Origin: Gammaproteobacteria bacterium
GTDB taxonomy: Bacteria > Pseudomonadota > Gammaproteobacteria > UBA4575
Reading direction: 5' to 3'
NCBI GenBank assembly: GCA_028285655.1
Contig: JANQOT010000240.1
Location: forward strand, 1 to 47,062
DNA length: 47,062 nt
Part shown: positions 36,395 to 46,152 of the stretch, piece by piece
Layout of the letters: the number at the start of each line of letters is the position of its first letter
Position numbering within the stretch: position 1 is the stretch's first letter
The notes under the pieces: model-generated
The model's database searches: none
Seen by the model: only the letters and a program-made list of their open reading frames with translations
What the model was told of the DNA's origin: nothing
Program-made: the position numbers and the translations under genes

Positions 36395-36727
36395 TTACAC
36401 CATATCTTTCAAGCCTTTTAAAGGCAGCACTTTTACGACTTTACGCGCAGGTTTTGCCTTAAAAATGGTTTCTTCTCCGGTAAACGGATTAATTCCTTTA
36501 CGTGCTTTTGTTGCAGGCTTCTTAACGACTTTGATTTTGCATAGGCCCACCATATTGAACAAGCCTGAGCCACGAGGCTTTAATTCCTTGGCGATCAGCC
36601 CTGACATTGAATCAAAAACAGAGGCAACCTCTTTACGAGTGAGTCCGGTATCGTCGGCAATTGCGTTATAGATTTCTGATTTGGTGGGTGGTTTTTTAGC
36701 GGCAGCAGCTTTTTTCTTTACGGCCAT
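36395..36727 (-). CDS. HU/IHF-family DNA-binding protein
   Basis: TKSEIYNAIADDTGLTRKEVASVFDSMSGLIAKEL...RKGINPFTGEETIFKAKPARKVVKVLPLKGLK; Lys/Ala-rich N-terminal extension. Confidence 0.92.
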   Translation of the reverse strand: MAVKKKAAAAKKPPTKSEIYNAIADDTGLTRKEVASVFDSMSGLIAKELKPRGSGLFNMVGLCKIKVVKKPATKARKGINPFTGEETIFKAKPARKVVKVLPLKGLKDMV

Positions 36728-37107
36728 GAATTTTCCCTCTGTGTGAGTTAATAAATTTGAACAAGCTCATCAGTTTTAATAACTGATCTTGTAGTTACGC
36801 CTTCAACAGAATATTTATTATTTGCGAGCGAATTGTACACAAGGTTTAGCACAATGCCAATTTTTCCTTGTATTTAAGTGTTTTCTGAAAAGTTGTTGTA
36901 AATGCAAGCAAAATCTGCGTTTGTAATTGAGATTTTTTTTAATTGATTAAACTCATAGAAAACTTTGTTCAAAGACGAGTACCAAACACAAAAAATGTGA
37001 ACTACCGCACACTTTTTGAGCGCCGGAAACTTTGCAACTTCGCGCATAATCTTAAGAATGAACGCTAAAGCAGCGCTTTTGTTTTTTTAAGCGGTGAGGA
37101 ATGTGCG

Positions 37108-37656
37108 TCAGATAGAATTTAGTGCAATCAAAATCGAATATAAGACGATAATTGCGACTAGAGCCGACAAATCAAACATGCCAACCGGCGGAATCACCCT
37201 GCGTATTGGCCGCATCACCGGCTCCGTAATTGAGTTTAATATCGACAATATCGGATGTTGATACATATTGGGGCCGGTTATCCAGCTTAATATTGCTCTA
37301 AAAATGACCGCATATAAAAATATTGAGACAATGGTAATCAGAACATCCATGATCGTGGCGGTCACCAGGTGACTTGCCGCGACCTGTAGTCCCTTAATTG
37401 CATACAGCAAAAATATCTCTAATGCTTTAAGGCCGAACACCAGCACCCAGCTGGCGGTATCGATTCGTCCAATACTGGGCAACACTTTTCGCAACGGCAG
37501 CACTACCGGGTTGGTGATCGTGACCAGAAACTGCGAAATCGGGTTATAAAAGTCGGCGCGGGCAGCAGATAGAATGATTCTAAGCAGCAGAGCACCTATA
37601 TATAAAGTGAATAATGTGTGAACTAAGAAAATGATTACATTATTCGCAGCCTGCAT
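37108..37656 (-). CDS. YggT-family membrane protein
   Basis: Duplicated YGGT motif: NPISQFLVTITNPVVLPLRKVLPSIG and HPILSILNSITEPVMRPIRRVIPPVG. Confidence 0.93.
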   Translation of the reverse strand: MQAANNVIIFLVHTLFTLYIGALLLRIILSAARADFYNPISQFLVTITNPVVLPLRKVLPSIGRIDTASWVLVFGLKALEIFLLYAIKGLQVAASHLVTATIMDVLITIVSIFLYAVIFRAILSWITGPNMYQHPILSILNSITEPVMRPIRRVIPPVGMFDLSALVAIIVLYSILIALNSI

Positions 37657-37659
37657 GGC

Positions 37660-38502
37660 TTATTCCTCATGATTAAAAGATTTACTGATTTCGGCGGCAC
37701 GTTTGGCAGCAGCTTTAACGGCCATATCGATAATTTGTTTAAAATCATTCTCCTCCAGGCAGTTTATCGCCTGCTCGGTCGTACCGCCCTTGGAGGTAAC
37801 GTCGGCACGTAATTCCTGAAAGCTTTGATTATGCTCTTGTGCCAGCAACGCGGCCCCCGCCACGGTCTGTAGTGTCAGAGCATAGCTATCCTGTGCGCTT
37901 AATCCCAACGCTTTGCCACTTTCCTGCAGGCATTCCATAAAATAAAACAAATAAGCGGGGCCGCTGCCGGATATCGCGGTGACGGCGTCCAGCAAAGCCT
38001 CATTTTGCACCCAGATTATTTTACCTGCGCCAGACAGAATTTCCTGCGCACATTTTTTGTCGTCAACGGAAATATTTTCGTCCGCGTACAGGCCGGAAAT
38101 ACCGTGGCCGATCGCAGCCGGCGTATTCGGCATGCAACGTACAATATTGGTTTGTTCTCCTAGCCACTGACGCATTACTGCAGTCGGTACGCCTGCCGCA
38201 ATTGATACAAATAATGTATCGGCGGCAAATTTACCGGCGGCAATCTGCAGGCATACCGCACGCATATCCTGCGGTTTTACTGCCAATATTACAATGCTAT
38301 TCGACGGAATCGGCGCTTGATAACTTTCTATAACCTGACATTGCGGAAACTCTGAATTCAGCCAATTACGTCGCGGCGAGTGTTGTTCGCAAATAAATAT
38401 TTTTTCGGCTTGCCAGTGATTTGCCAGCAGCCCTTTCACCAGGCTGCTACCCATATTGCCGCCGCCCATTACAATTATTGATTTGTTTCCCGAGGTAGTC
38501 AT
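37660..38502 (-). CDS. proC: Pyrroline-5-carboxylate reductase
   Basis: GGGNMGSSLVKGLL ... VRCMPNTPAAIGHGISGLYA ... AISGSGPAYLFYFMECL ... SKGGTTEQAI. Internal Met start preferred. Confidence 0.95.
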   Translation of the reverse strand: MTTSGNKSIIVMGGGNMGSSLVKGLLANHWQAEKIFICEQHSPRRNWLNSEFPQCQVIESYQAPIPSNSIVILAVKPQDMRAVCLQIAAGKFAADTLFVSIAAGVPTAVMRQWLGEQTNIVRCMPNTPAAIGHGISGLYADENISVDDKKCAQEILSGAGKIIWVQNEALLDAVTAISGSGPAYLFYFMECLQESGKALGLSAQDSYALTLQTVAGAALLAQEHNQSFQELRADVTSKGGTTEQAINCLEENDFKQIIDMAVKAAAKRAAEISKSFNHEE

Positions 38503-38506
38503 TCGC

Positions 38507-39199
38507 TTACGTTTTGCGTGGACCGAAAATAGCGGTACCGATGCGCACCATAGTAGCACCTTCCGCAATGGCGGCTTCGAAATCGCCACTCATGCCCATT
38601 GATAATGTCTTTGTACCCAAACCTGCATCGTTCAACTGATCCAGCAACGCATGTATTTTACTAAAGGTTGCGCGCTGTTGTTGAAAATCCTGTTGTGGTG
38701 CGGGAATAGCCATCAATCCTTGTAATGCCAGCCGTGGCAGAGCATCGATGTGTCTGGCAATGGCGATCACCTTATCGGGGTGCGCGCCGGATTTCGAATC
38801 TTCCTGATCGATATTTACTTGTACGCAAACATTAATAGGGGTCAGGTGTTCGGGTCGCTGATCATTTAACCGCGAAGCGATTACTTCCCGATCGACACTG
38901 TGCACCCAGTCAAAGTGTTGTGCAATTGTTCTGGTTTTGTTTTTTTGTATCGGGCCAATAAAATGCCAGCTCAGAGGCAGGTCTTCCAGTTGCGCCATCT
39001 TTTCGACCGCTTCCTGCACGTAATTTTCACCGAAATCGAATTGCCCGCAGTTCGCCGCCGCTCTGATTTCTTCGGCCGAGCGGGTTTTGCTGACGGCAAT
39101 CAAACGCACACTGTTTTCACTGCGCCCGTAACGCGTTTCGAGGGATTCGAGCTGCCGTTTGATGGCGGTCAGTTGTTGTTCGATAGCTGTATTTGCCAT
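38507..39199 (-). CDS. YggS-family PLP-binding protein
   Basis: RLIAVSKTRSAEEIRAAANCGQFDFGENYVQEAVEKM ... WHFIGPIQKNKTR ... LSMGMSGDFEAAIAEGATMVRIGTAIFG. Confidence 0.95.
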   Translation of the reverse strand: MANTAIEQQLTAIKRQLESLETRYGRSENSVRLIAVSKTRSAEEIRAAANCGQFDFGENYVQEAVEKMAQLEDLPLSWHFIGPIQKNKTRTIAQHFDWVHSVDREVIASRLNDQRPEHLTPINVCVQVNIDQEDSKSGAHPDKVIAIARHIDALPRLALQGLMAIPAPQQDFQQQRATFSKIHALLDQLNDAGLGTKTLSMGMSGDFEAAIAEGATMVRIGTAIFGPRKT

Positions 39200-39316
39200 G
39201 CTGGAATTTACGAATTTGCAAGGTGACTTGCTGCGCCGAAAACCCTATATGTGCGTACTACCCGGCCTTCGTTTGTCGTTACAATATGCCTGCTTGTCGA
39301 ATAGTAATGTCTAGAT

Positions 39317-39350
39317 AGCGCGATTCAACGCGCTGACGCTATATAGTGTC
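39317..39350. repeat. Two adjacent inverted repeats in the yggS-pilT divergent region
   Basis: AGCGCG ATTCAA CGCGCT (39317-39334), then the near-palindrome GACGCTATATAGTGTC (39335-39350). Confidence 0.5.
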
Positions 39351-39470
39351 AGTCTACAGCGGCTTGCTGCTAAAAAGCTATGATCGAATGCCCTGCCAAA
39401 TCCATTACAAGATTCGGTCTACAACAGGGGAATACATGGAATTGTATCGTTTGAATTGCAAGGAGTCTAA

Positions 39471-40505
39471 GTGGATATTTCTCAGTTACTAGCGTTTTCC
39501 GTTAAAAACGGAGCTTCCGATTTGCACTTGTCGGCCGGTGTGCCTCCCATGATTCGCGTCGACGGTGACGTGCGCAGAATAAATGTGCCCGTTATGGAGC
39601 ATAAACAAGTTCATTCCATGGTGTATGACATCATGAATGACAAGCAACGTAAAGATTATGAGGAGTTTCTGGAAACCGACTTTTCTTTTGAAATTCCGGG
39701 GCTGGCACGGTTTCGTGTAAATGCTTTTAATCAGAGCCGGGGCGCCGGTGCGGTATTTCGAACCATTCCGACCAAAATTCTTACACTGGAAGAACTGGAT
39801 TGCCCACGAATATTTGCTGAAGTATCCATGTATCCGCGTGGCCTGGTGCTGGTGACCGGACCGACCGGATCAGGGAAGTCGACCACACTTGCGGCCATGA
39901 TTCATCACAAAAATGTCAACGAGTACGGCCATATTCTTACTATTGAAGACCCGATTGAATTTGTACACGAAAGCCAAAAAAGTCTGATCAACCAGCGTGA
40001 AGTGCATCGCGATACGCTGGGCTTTAATGAAGCTTTACGTTCCGCATTGCGCGAAGACCCGGATACGATTCTGGTCGGAGAGCTGCGTGACCTGGAAACG
40101 ATCCGTCTGGCGCTGACCGCGGCGGAAACCGGCCACCTGGTGTTTGGAACCTTGCATACCAGTTCGGCGGCCAAGACGATCGACCGTATTATCGACGTGT
40201 TCCCGGCCGCGGAAAAAGATATGGTGCGTTCGATGTTATCCGAATCTTTACGTGCAGTTATTTCGCAGACTTTATGCCGAAAAATCGGTGGAGGAAGGGT
40301 CGCCGCCCACGAAATCATGATGGGTACACCCGCCATTCGCAACCTGATTCGGGAAGATAAGGTCGCACAGATGTATTCAGCCATTCAAACCAGCCAGAAT
40401 GTGGGTATGCAGACACTGGATCAGTGTCTGAAGGAAATTCAGACCAAAGGCCTGATCAGTAAAGAAGAGGCACGAAGAAAAGCAGCCAAGAATGACGATT
40501 TTTAA
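39471..40505 (+). CDS. pilT: Type IV pilus retraction ATPase PilT (GTG start)
   Basis: GPTGSGKSTTLAAMI, EDPIEFVH, REDPDTILVGELRDLETIRLALTAAETGHLVFGTLHT. Confidence 0.95.
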   Translation: MDISQLLAFSVKNGASDLHLSAGVPPMIRVDGDVRRINVPVMEHKQVHSMVYDIMNDKQRKDYEEFLETDFSFEIPGLARFRVNAFNQSRGAGAVFRTIPTKILTLEELDCPRIFAEVSMYPRGLVLVTGPTGSGKSTTLAAMIHHKNVNEYGHILTIEDPIEFVHESQKSLINQREVHRDTLGFNEALRSALREDPDTILVGELRDLETIRLALTAAETGHLVFGTLHTSSAAKTIDRIIDVFPAAEKDMVRSMLSESLRAVISQTLCRKIGGGRVAAHEIMMGTPAIRNLIREDKVAQMYSAIQTSQNVGMQTLDQCLKEIQTKGLISKEEARRKAAKNDDF

Positions 40506-40533
40506 ATAACGAACAGATCAAGCGGATTTCAAG

Positions 40534-41703
40534 ATGGATAGAGATAAGGCCATAACGTTTATGCATGACTTGCTGCGCAACATGCTGCAAAAAGGCGGGT
40601 CGGATTTATATATTACTGTCGGCGCGCCGCCGTCGATGAAAGTCGACGGCAAGCTGATTCCTATCACTAATCAACCGCTAACTGCATCGCATGCACAGGT
40701 TATTGTGCGGTCGATTATGAATGATCGCCAGATTCGCGAATACGAAGAGACTCAGGAGTGTAATTTTGCGATCAGTTTGCCGAACGTATCGCGTTTTCGT
40801 GTTAATGCATTTATGCAGCGCAATAGCTCGGGAATGGTGCTGCGGGTAATTAATGCTGAAATTCCGACCATTGAAGAATTAACATTGCCGGCGATTATCA
40901 AAGATATCGCAATGACCAAGCGCGGCCTGGTGATTTTTGTCGGCGGTACCGGTTGCGGTAAATCCACTTCGCTGGCTTCCATGATCGGGTATCGGAACGA
41001 AAACAGCCAGGGCCATATTGTCACTATCGAGGACCCGATAGAATTCGTACACAAGCATCGAAATTGTATTGTTACCCAGCGCGAAGTCGGGGTGGATACC
41101 GCAAGCTTTGAAATCGCATTGAAGAACACATTGCGTCAGGCACCGGATGTCATTTTGATCGGCGAGATTCGTGATCGTGAAACCATGGAACATGCAGTTG
41201 CGTTTGCCGAAACCGGTCATTTATGTCTAGCGACTTTGCACGCGAACAGTACCAACCAGGCACTGGATCGAATAATTAACTTTTTCCCTGAAGAGCGCCG
41301 TGCACAACTGCTGATGGATTTGTCTTTGAACCTGAAGTCGTTGATTTCACAACGCCTGTTACCGCGGAAAAATACCGACGGCCGAATTCCGGCAGTGGAA
41401 ATTATGATTAATTCGCCGTTGATGGCGGATTTAATCTTCAAGGGCGATGTGCCCAAGATGAAAGAACTGATTTCCAAGTCAAGAGAAGCCGGCATGCAAA
41501 CATTCGACCAGCATCTGTTCGATTTGATCGAAGATGATTTGATCACGATGGAAGACGGTTTGCGCAATGCGGATTCGGTTAACGACCTTCGTCTACGTCT
41601 CAAACTGGAAAGCAAGAAATCGACTGAGCGCGACTTGCTAGACGGATTGGAAACTCTTACAGTAGAGGAAGACGAAGAAGAAGCAGGCATGATTGCAAGA
41701 TAA
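40534..41703 (+). CDS. pilU: PilT/PilU-family ATPase (PilU)
   Basis: GGTGCGKSTSLASMIGYRN, QAPDVILIGEIRDRETMEHAVAFAETGHLCLATLHANSTNQALDRIINFFPEERR; PilU-like C-terminus. Confidence 0.92.
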   Translation: MDRDKAITFMHDLLRNMLQKGGSDLYITVGAPPSMKVDGKLIPITNQPLTASHAQVIVRSIMNDRQIREYEETQECNFAISLPNVSRFRVNAFMQRNSSGMVLRVINAEIPTIEELTLPAIIKDIAMTKRGLVIFVGGTGCGKSTSLASMIGYRNENSQGHIVTIEDPIEFVHKHRNCIVTQREVGVDTASFEIALKNTLRQAPDVILIGEIRDRETMEHAVAFAETGHLCLATLHANSTNQALDRIINFFPEERRAQLLMDLSLNLKSLISQRLLPRKNTDGRIPAVEIMINSPLMADLIFKGDVPKMKELISKSREAGMQTFDQHLFDLIEDDLITMEDGLRNADSVNDLRLRLKLESKKSTERDLLDGLETLTVEEDEEEAGMIAR

Positions 41704-41709
41704 TATTCG

Positions 41710-43053
41710 ATGACTATTGATCCCTATCTGAAATTAATGGCCCAAAAGGCCGCGTCGGATTTATTTTTCACTACCGGTGCGCCGGTGTGCATGAAAGTCA
41801 ATGGCATCACATCGCGCATTAGCAAAACTGCGCTTGAGCCGGGCACTGTCAAAAAAATCGCTTACGAAATTCTAAGCGAGCAGCAAGTTAAAGAATTCGA
41901 GGAAACCAAGGAAATGAACCTTGGTATTTCCATCGTCGGTGGTGGACGCTTTCGCGTAAATGTCTATTTGCAGCGCGGGGAAGTGTCGATGGTGATTCGC
42001 TATATCAAATGCGATATCCCCTCGGTGGAAAAGCTGGGCTTACCCGCTATCTTGCGTGAGCTGGTGATGAAGCAAAATGGCCTGGTACTGGTGGTAGGTT
42101 CTACCGGTTCGGGTAAATCCACTTCGTTGGCGGCGATGATCGAACATCGCAACAATCAGCAAAGCGGTCACATACTAACGGTAGAAGATCCGATCGAGTA
42201 TACCTTTACACACAAGAAATCCATTATCGGCCAGCGCGAAGTCGGACTGGACACACTTTCATACGACAATGCATTACGAGAAGCCATGCGCGAAGCGCCC
42301 GATGTCATCATGATCGGTGAGGTGCGCGACCGGCGAACCATGGAAGCGGCCATGTCGTATGCAGATACCGGACACTTGTGTTTAACCACTTTGCACGCGG
42401 TCAACGCCAACCAGGCGCTGGACCGTATCATCAATTTCTTTCCGCCCGACGGTAAAAACCAGATTTTAATGGATTTGTCTTTGAACCTGTGCGGAATCGT
42501 TTCGCAGCGACTGGTGCCCAGCACCGACGGGGGCCGCATTCCGGCAGTCGAGGTTTTAATTAACACTCCCTACATCTCCGAACTAATACGCAAGGGTAAT
42601 TTCGGCGAAATCAAAGAGGTCATGGAAAAGGGCGCAGCCGCAGGCATGCAGACTTTCGACCAATGTCTGCACGAGTTATACAAATCAGAGCGGATTACCA
42701 TGGACGATGCGCTTAACTTTGCCGATTCACGTAGTAACCTTGAGTGGCAAATCAACTTCGGCGGGGGCGTCAAGAGTGTCGGCGAGCATAAAGAACAGGA
42801 CGAGCTGCTGCTTAGCAAGGAGTCCATGAACGTACCGCCGGCCGAGCCGGTCGAGAGCGAACCTCCGACATTGTCCAGCCCGCTACCCGATTTTAACGAG
42901 ATGCAAAAAGATCTTGAAGAAAATGAAGAAATGGACGATTTAAAATCGTTTGACGAAGCGCGTCTCGACCACGACTTGATCGACGAAGACTTAAATGACG
43001 AAGAAGACGATCAGTATTTACAGTCTGCCAAATCGGTCTTCAGCGACGACTGA
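41710..43053 (+). CDS. Third PilT/PilU-family ATPase, with a long acidic C-terminal tail
   Basis: GSTGSGKSTSLAAMIEHRN, EAPDVIMIGEVRDRRTMEAAMSYADTGHLCLTTLHAVNANQALDRIINFFPPDGKN. About 100-aa acidic tail (...DLEENEEMDDLKSFDEARLDHDLIDEDLNDEEDDQ...). Confidence 0.92.
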   Translation: MTIDPYLKLMAQKAASDLFFTTGAPVCMKVNGITSRISKTALEPGTVKKIAYEILSEQQVKEFEETKEMNLGISIVGGGRFRVNVYLQRGEVSMVIRYIKCDIPSVEKLGLPAILRELVMKQNGLVLVVGSTGSGKSTSLAAMIEHRNNQQSGHILTVEDPIEYTFTHKKSIIGQREVGLDTLSYDNALREAMREAPDVIMIGEVRDRRTMEAAMSYADTGHLCLTTLHAVNANQALDRIINFFPPDGKNQILMDLSLNLCGIVSQRLVPSTDGGRIPAVEVLINTPYISELIRKGNFGEIKEVMEKGAAAGMQTFDQCLHELYKSERITMDDALNFADSRSNLEWQINFGGGVKSVGEHKEQDELLLSKESMNVPPAEPVESEPPTLSSPLPDFNEMQKDLEENEEMDDLKSFDEARLDHDLIDEDLNDEEDDQYLQSAKSVFSDD

Positions 43054-43061
43054 AGCGTTTT

Positions 43062-43937
43062 CTATCGATGCTGCGGATACACACTGTCCGCGCTGAAAAT
43101 CGGCCCATCCACACATACGCGACGCATTGCGCGTTGACCATTTTGTTCAACCAGTACTGTACATCCGGCGCAGCCGCCTACTGCACACGCCATGTATTCC
43201 TCCAGCGAAAGCTGACAAGGAATGCCGTAAGACTGACTCAAATTTGCTACTGCCCGTAACATCGCGGTCGGGCCGCAGGCAAAAATTTCCACTTCAGCGC
43301 GGGCTGCCGAATCCAGTGTTTGCAACCACAGCTCGGCCAGTTCATGGATGTAACCATCGTAGCAACCGGCGTAGTTTTGCTTGCTGGTCAGGCGGGAAGG
43401 AATCGCCAGATCCTCCAGCAACGTCATGGCAGCGATTACGTCGCCGGGAATACCTTCCACCAGCTTGGTCGACGGTTGCACCTTGAATGGAAATGGAATC
43501 TCCGAGCCCATAATGACCATCGGCGTGACGGTTGTCGTTTTCTTTAGCTGCTCTGCAAAAAATACAATCGGAGGAATGCCGACACCGCCGCCAAGCAGTA
43601 ACGGTCGGCGGGTCGTGCCGGAACACGTGAACGAATTTCCGATCGGACCCAGGCAATGCAAATAATCGTCCGGTTTCGCGGTAGCGAGCGCGCGAGTTCC
43701 CGACCCGACCACTTTATACAAGATTTCTATCCAGCCTTCCGCGGGGGCACTGCGCATTACCGAAAAAGGTCTTTTCAGGCGATAAGGACTTTGATCGCAA
43801 CTGAGGTGAATAAAATTGCCCGGGGCGACCTGGGCGGCACACTCAGGGGCGTGCAGGCGCAACAGGTATTGGTCCGCCGGCAGCGACTCGTGTACGAGCA
43901 CTCGTGCTCGTTCGGCATGAATAGTAGCGGTACTCAT
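43062..43937 (-). CDS. pyrK: PyrK-like dihydroorotate dehydrogenase electron transfer subunit (FAD/2Fe-2S)
   Basis: FAD motif RLKRPFSV, NAD-type GGGVGIPPIVFFAEQL, and ferredoxin-like CAVGGCAGCTVLVEQNGQRAMRRVCVDGPIF with four Cys. Confidence 0.85.
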   Translation of the reverse strand: MSTATIHAERARVLVHESLPADQYLLRLHAPECAAQVAPGNFIHLSCDQSPYRLKRPFSVMRSAPAEGWIEILYKVVGSGTRALATAKPDDYLHCLGPIGNSFTCSGTTRRPLLLGGGVGIPPIVFFAEQLKKTTTVTPMVIMGSEIPFPFKVQPSTKLVEGIPGDVIAAMTLLEDLAIPSRLTSKQNYAGCYDGYIHELAELWLQTLDSAARAEVEIFACGPTAMLRAVANLSQSYGIPCQLSLEEYMACAVGGCAGCTVLVEQNGQRAMRRVCVDGPIFSADSVYPQHR

Positions 43938-45214
43938 TGCTTCAGTTGATAGGCTAACCGGCCGGCGACAAAAGTATGGGTCACTTTACCTGTAAACGTT
44001 TGCCCCAGAAACGGCGTATTCTTGCCACTGCTTATCATGGTTTGGGCGTCCAGCCGCCATTCCAGTTTCGGGTCGACAATACAAAGATCCGCACTGGCAC
44101 CGGGCGATAGAGTACCGGCATCAATAGCGAGCAATTTCGCAGGCTTATGGCTAAGCAAGCCGACGGCATCCGCCAGGCCCAATACATTTTCTTCAACTAA
44201 TTTGAGAGTCAACGGCAGTAGTGTTTCCAGCGAGGATATGCCGGCTTCGGTGGCGGCAAACGGAGCCAGTTTCGCATCTGGCTCGTGCGGCTGGTGATCG
44301 GAACAAATGCCGACAATAATATCGTTGCATAGACGCCGGCGCAGGCCTTGCATGTCTGCTTTTCCACGTAGCGGCGGCAGCACATGATAATTGCCGTCGA
44401 AATCGTGAATATCGTTATCGTGTAAAAACAACTGATGTGCGCAGATATCCGCGCTTACCGGAGCGCCGTCGAAACTCGCCCGTTCCAGCATTTGTAGCGA
44501 GCGTTGCGTAGATAAACGGCAAAAATGTACCCGCACGTTGGTTTGTTCGATCAGTGCCAGGCAGGAGCCGACTGCCGCAGTTTCCGCCGCACTTGGAATG
44601 CCGGGCAGGCCCATTCGGGTCGCCGACAGACCTTCGTGGATACATCCGTTCGCTTTCAGGTCGTGATCCATGGGATGAAAAAACAGCGTTAAATCCTGGC
44701 TGGAGGCATATTCCATTGCGCGCCGCAGTACCAGATTGCTGGTAACCGGGTGTAATAGATTGCTTACACCGACACAACCAGCCTCTTTTAACGCCGCCAT
44801 CTCGGTCAGCATTGCACCCTCTAGTTGTTTGGTCAGTGCACCGATGACATAGACGTGGCAGTGGCCGGTGGTATGCGTGCGTTGCTGAATAAACTCGATT
44901 TCAGCCGGCGAATCCACCGGCGGGTCAGTATCAGGAAGGCATACCAGCGAAGTCACGCCGCCGCTGACGGCGGCAAGTGTCTCGGTTGCAATAGTGGCCT
45001 TGTGTTCCTGGCCGGGTTCGCGCATTCGTGCGGCGAGATCGACCAGCCCCGGAAAGATGTAATGTTCTTTGGCGTCGATAGTTACTTCCGCTTGCCAGCC
45101 ATCTGGCGCCGCATCGACAGCGGCAATAGTATTTTCATGCAGATAAAGATTGCTTACTCGGTCGATATCGTTGGCCGGGTCGACCATATGTGCATTGATA
45201 ATTTCCGTTTTCAT
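43934..45214 (-). CDS. pyrC': Dihydroorotase homologue lacking the HxH metal motif (PyrC'/PyrX-like)
   Basis: PGLVDLAARMREPGQEHKATIATETLAAVSGGVTSLVCLPDTDPPVDSP, where active class I enzymes have DxHxHLREPG. Later FCRLSTQRS in place of CHxST. Adjacent to pyrB. Internal Met start preferred. Confidence 0.9.
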   Translation of the reverse strand: MKTEIINAHMVDPANDIDRVSNLYLHENTIAAVDAAPDGWQAEVTIDAKEHYIFPGLVDLAARMREPGQEHKATIATETLAAVSGGVTSLVCLPDTDPPVDSPAEIEFIQQRTHTTGHCHVYVIGALTKQLEGAMLTEMAALKEAGCVGVSNLLHPVTSNLVLRRAMEYASSQDLTLFFHPMDHDLKANGCIHEGLSATRMGLPGIPSAAETAAVGSCLALIEQTNVRVHFCRLSTQRSLQMLERASFDGAPVSADICAHQLFLHDNDIHDFDGNYHVLPPLRGKADMQGLRRRLCNDIIVGICSDHQPHEPDAKLAPFAATEAGISSLETLLPLTLKLVEENVLGLADAVGLLSHKPAKLLAIDAGTLSPGASADLCIVDPKLEWRLDAQTMISSGKNTPFLGQTFTGKVTHTFVAGRLAYQLKQ

Positions 45215-45215
45215 T

Positions 45216-46130
45216 CTAATTCCCGGCCAACATGGACATGATGGCCATTCGCACCGCAATGCCGTAGGACACTTGTTGCAAAATCACCGATTGCTCACCG
45301 TCTGCCACTGCCGAGCTGATTTCCACACCACGGTTAATCGGACCCGGGTGCATGACCATTGCATCGGCGGCAGCCATCGCCAAACGATCTCTGGTCAGCC
45401 CAAACAAATGGTAATACTCGTGTTGACTGGGCAGTAAAGCACCTTGCATACGTTCTTTTTGCAAGCGCAGCATGATGATTACGTCGACGTTTTTAATACC
45501 TCGCTCGATATTCTGGTATGCAACGACACCCAAATCTTCAATGTGCGATGGAAGCAGGGTACGCGGCGCAATGACCCGTATTTCCTTGGCGCCCAGCGTG
45601 CGCAAAGCGTGAATTTGCGATCGTGCAACCCGTGAATGCAGTAAGTCGCCGACGATTGCGACTCTGAGATTGGCAAATTCTCCTTTTACTCTTCGAATGG
45701 TAAACATATCCAGCATCGCCTGAGTAGGATGGGCGTGACGGCCGTCGCCGGCATTAATGACACTGATTCCGGGCGATATATGTTGCGTAAGAAATTCGGC
45801 GGCACCACTGTTGTGATGGCGAATAATAAACATATCGATGTGCATCGCTTCCAGATTGCGCAGCGTATCGAGCAAACTTTCTCCCTTGACCGTGGCCGAA
45901 GAATTTACATTGATATTGAGTACGTCGGCGGATAGTCGTTTGGCAGCCAGTTCAAAAGTGGTGCGGGTGCGGGTACTGGCCTCGAAGAATAAATTAACGA
46001 TGGTTTTGCCGCGTAGTAACGGGACTTTCTTTATATTGCGTCCGTCTACGCTGGTAAAAGATTCGGCGGTATCCAGAATAGCAATCAACTGATCTCGATC
46101 GAGGGATTCAGTTGTTAAAAAATGTTGCAT
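45216..46130 (-). CDS. pyrB: Aspartate carbamoyltransferase catalytic subunit
   Basis: [27 protein letters not shown] ... [14 protein letters not shown] ... [13 protein letters not shown]. Confidence 0.97.
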   Translation of the reverse strand: MQHFLTTESLDRDQLIAILDTAESFTSVDGRNIKKVPLLRGKTIVNLFFEASTRTRTTFELAAKRLSADVLNINVNSSATVKGESLLDTLRNLEAMHIDMFIIRHHNSGAAEFLTQHISPGISVINAGDGRHAHPTQAMLDMFTIRRVKGEFANLRVAIVGDLLHSRVARSQIHALRTLGAKEIRVIAPRTLLPSHIEDLGVVAYQNIERGIKNVDVIIMLRLQKERMQGALLPSQHEYYHLFGLTRDRLAMAAADAMVMHPGPINRGVEISSAVADGEQSVILQQVSYGIAVRMAIMSMLAGN

Positions 46131-46152
46131 TAGCTAGTTGCGATATTTTTTA

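Noticed and set aside
39905-42827. Antisense ORFs opposite pilT/pilU genes (up to 159 aa)
   Set aside because: They mirror conserved ATPase coding sequence and have no independent support.
45838-46092. Plus-strand ORFs opposite pyrB
   Set aside because: Antisense to a highly conserved housekeeping gene, no domain or ribosome-binding site.
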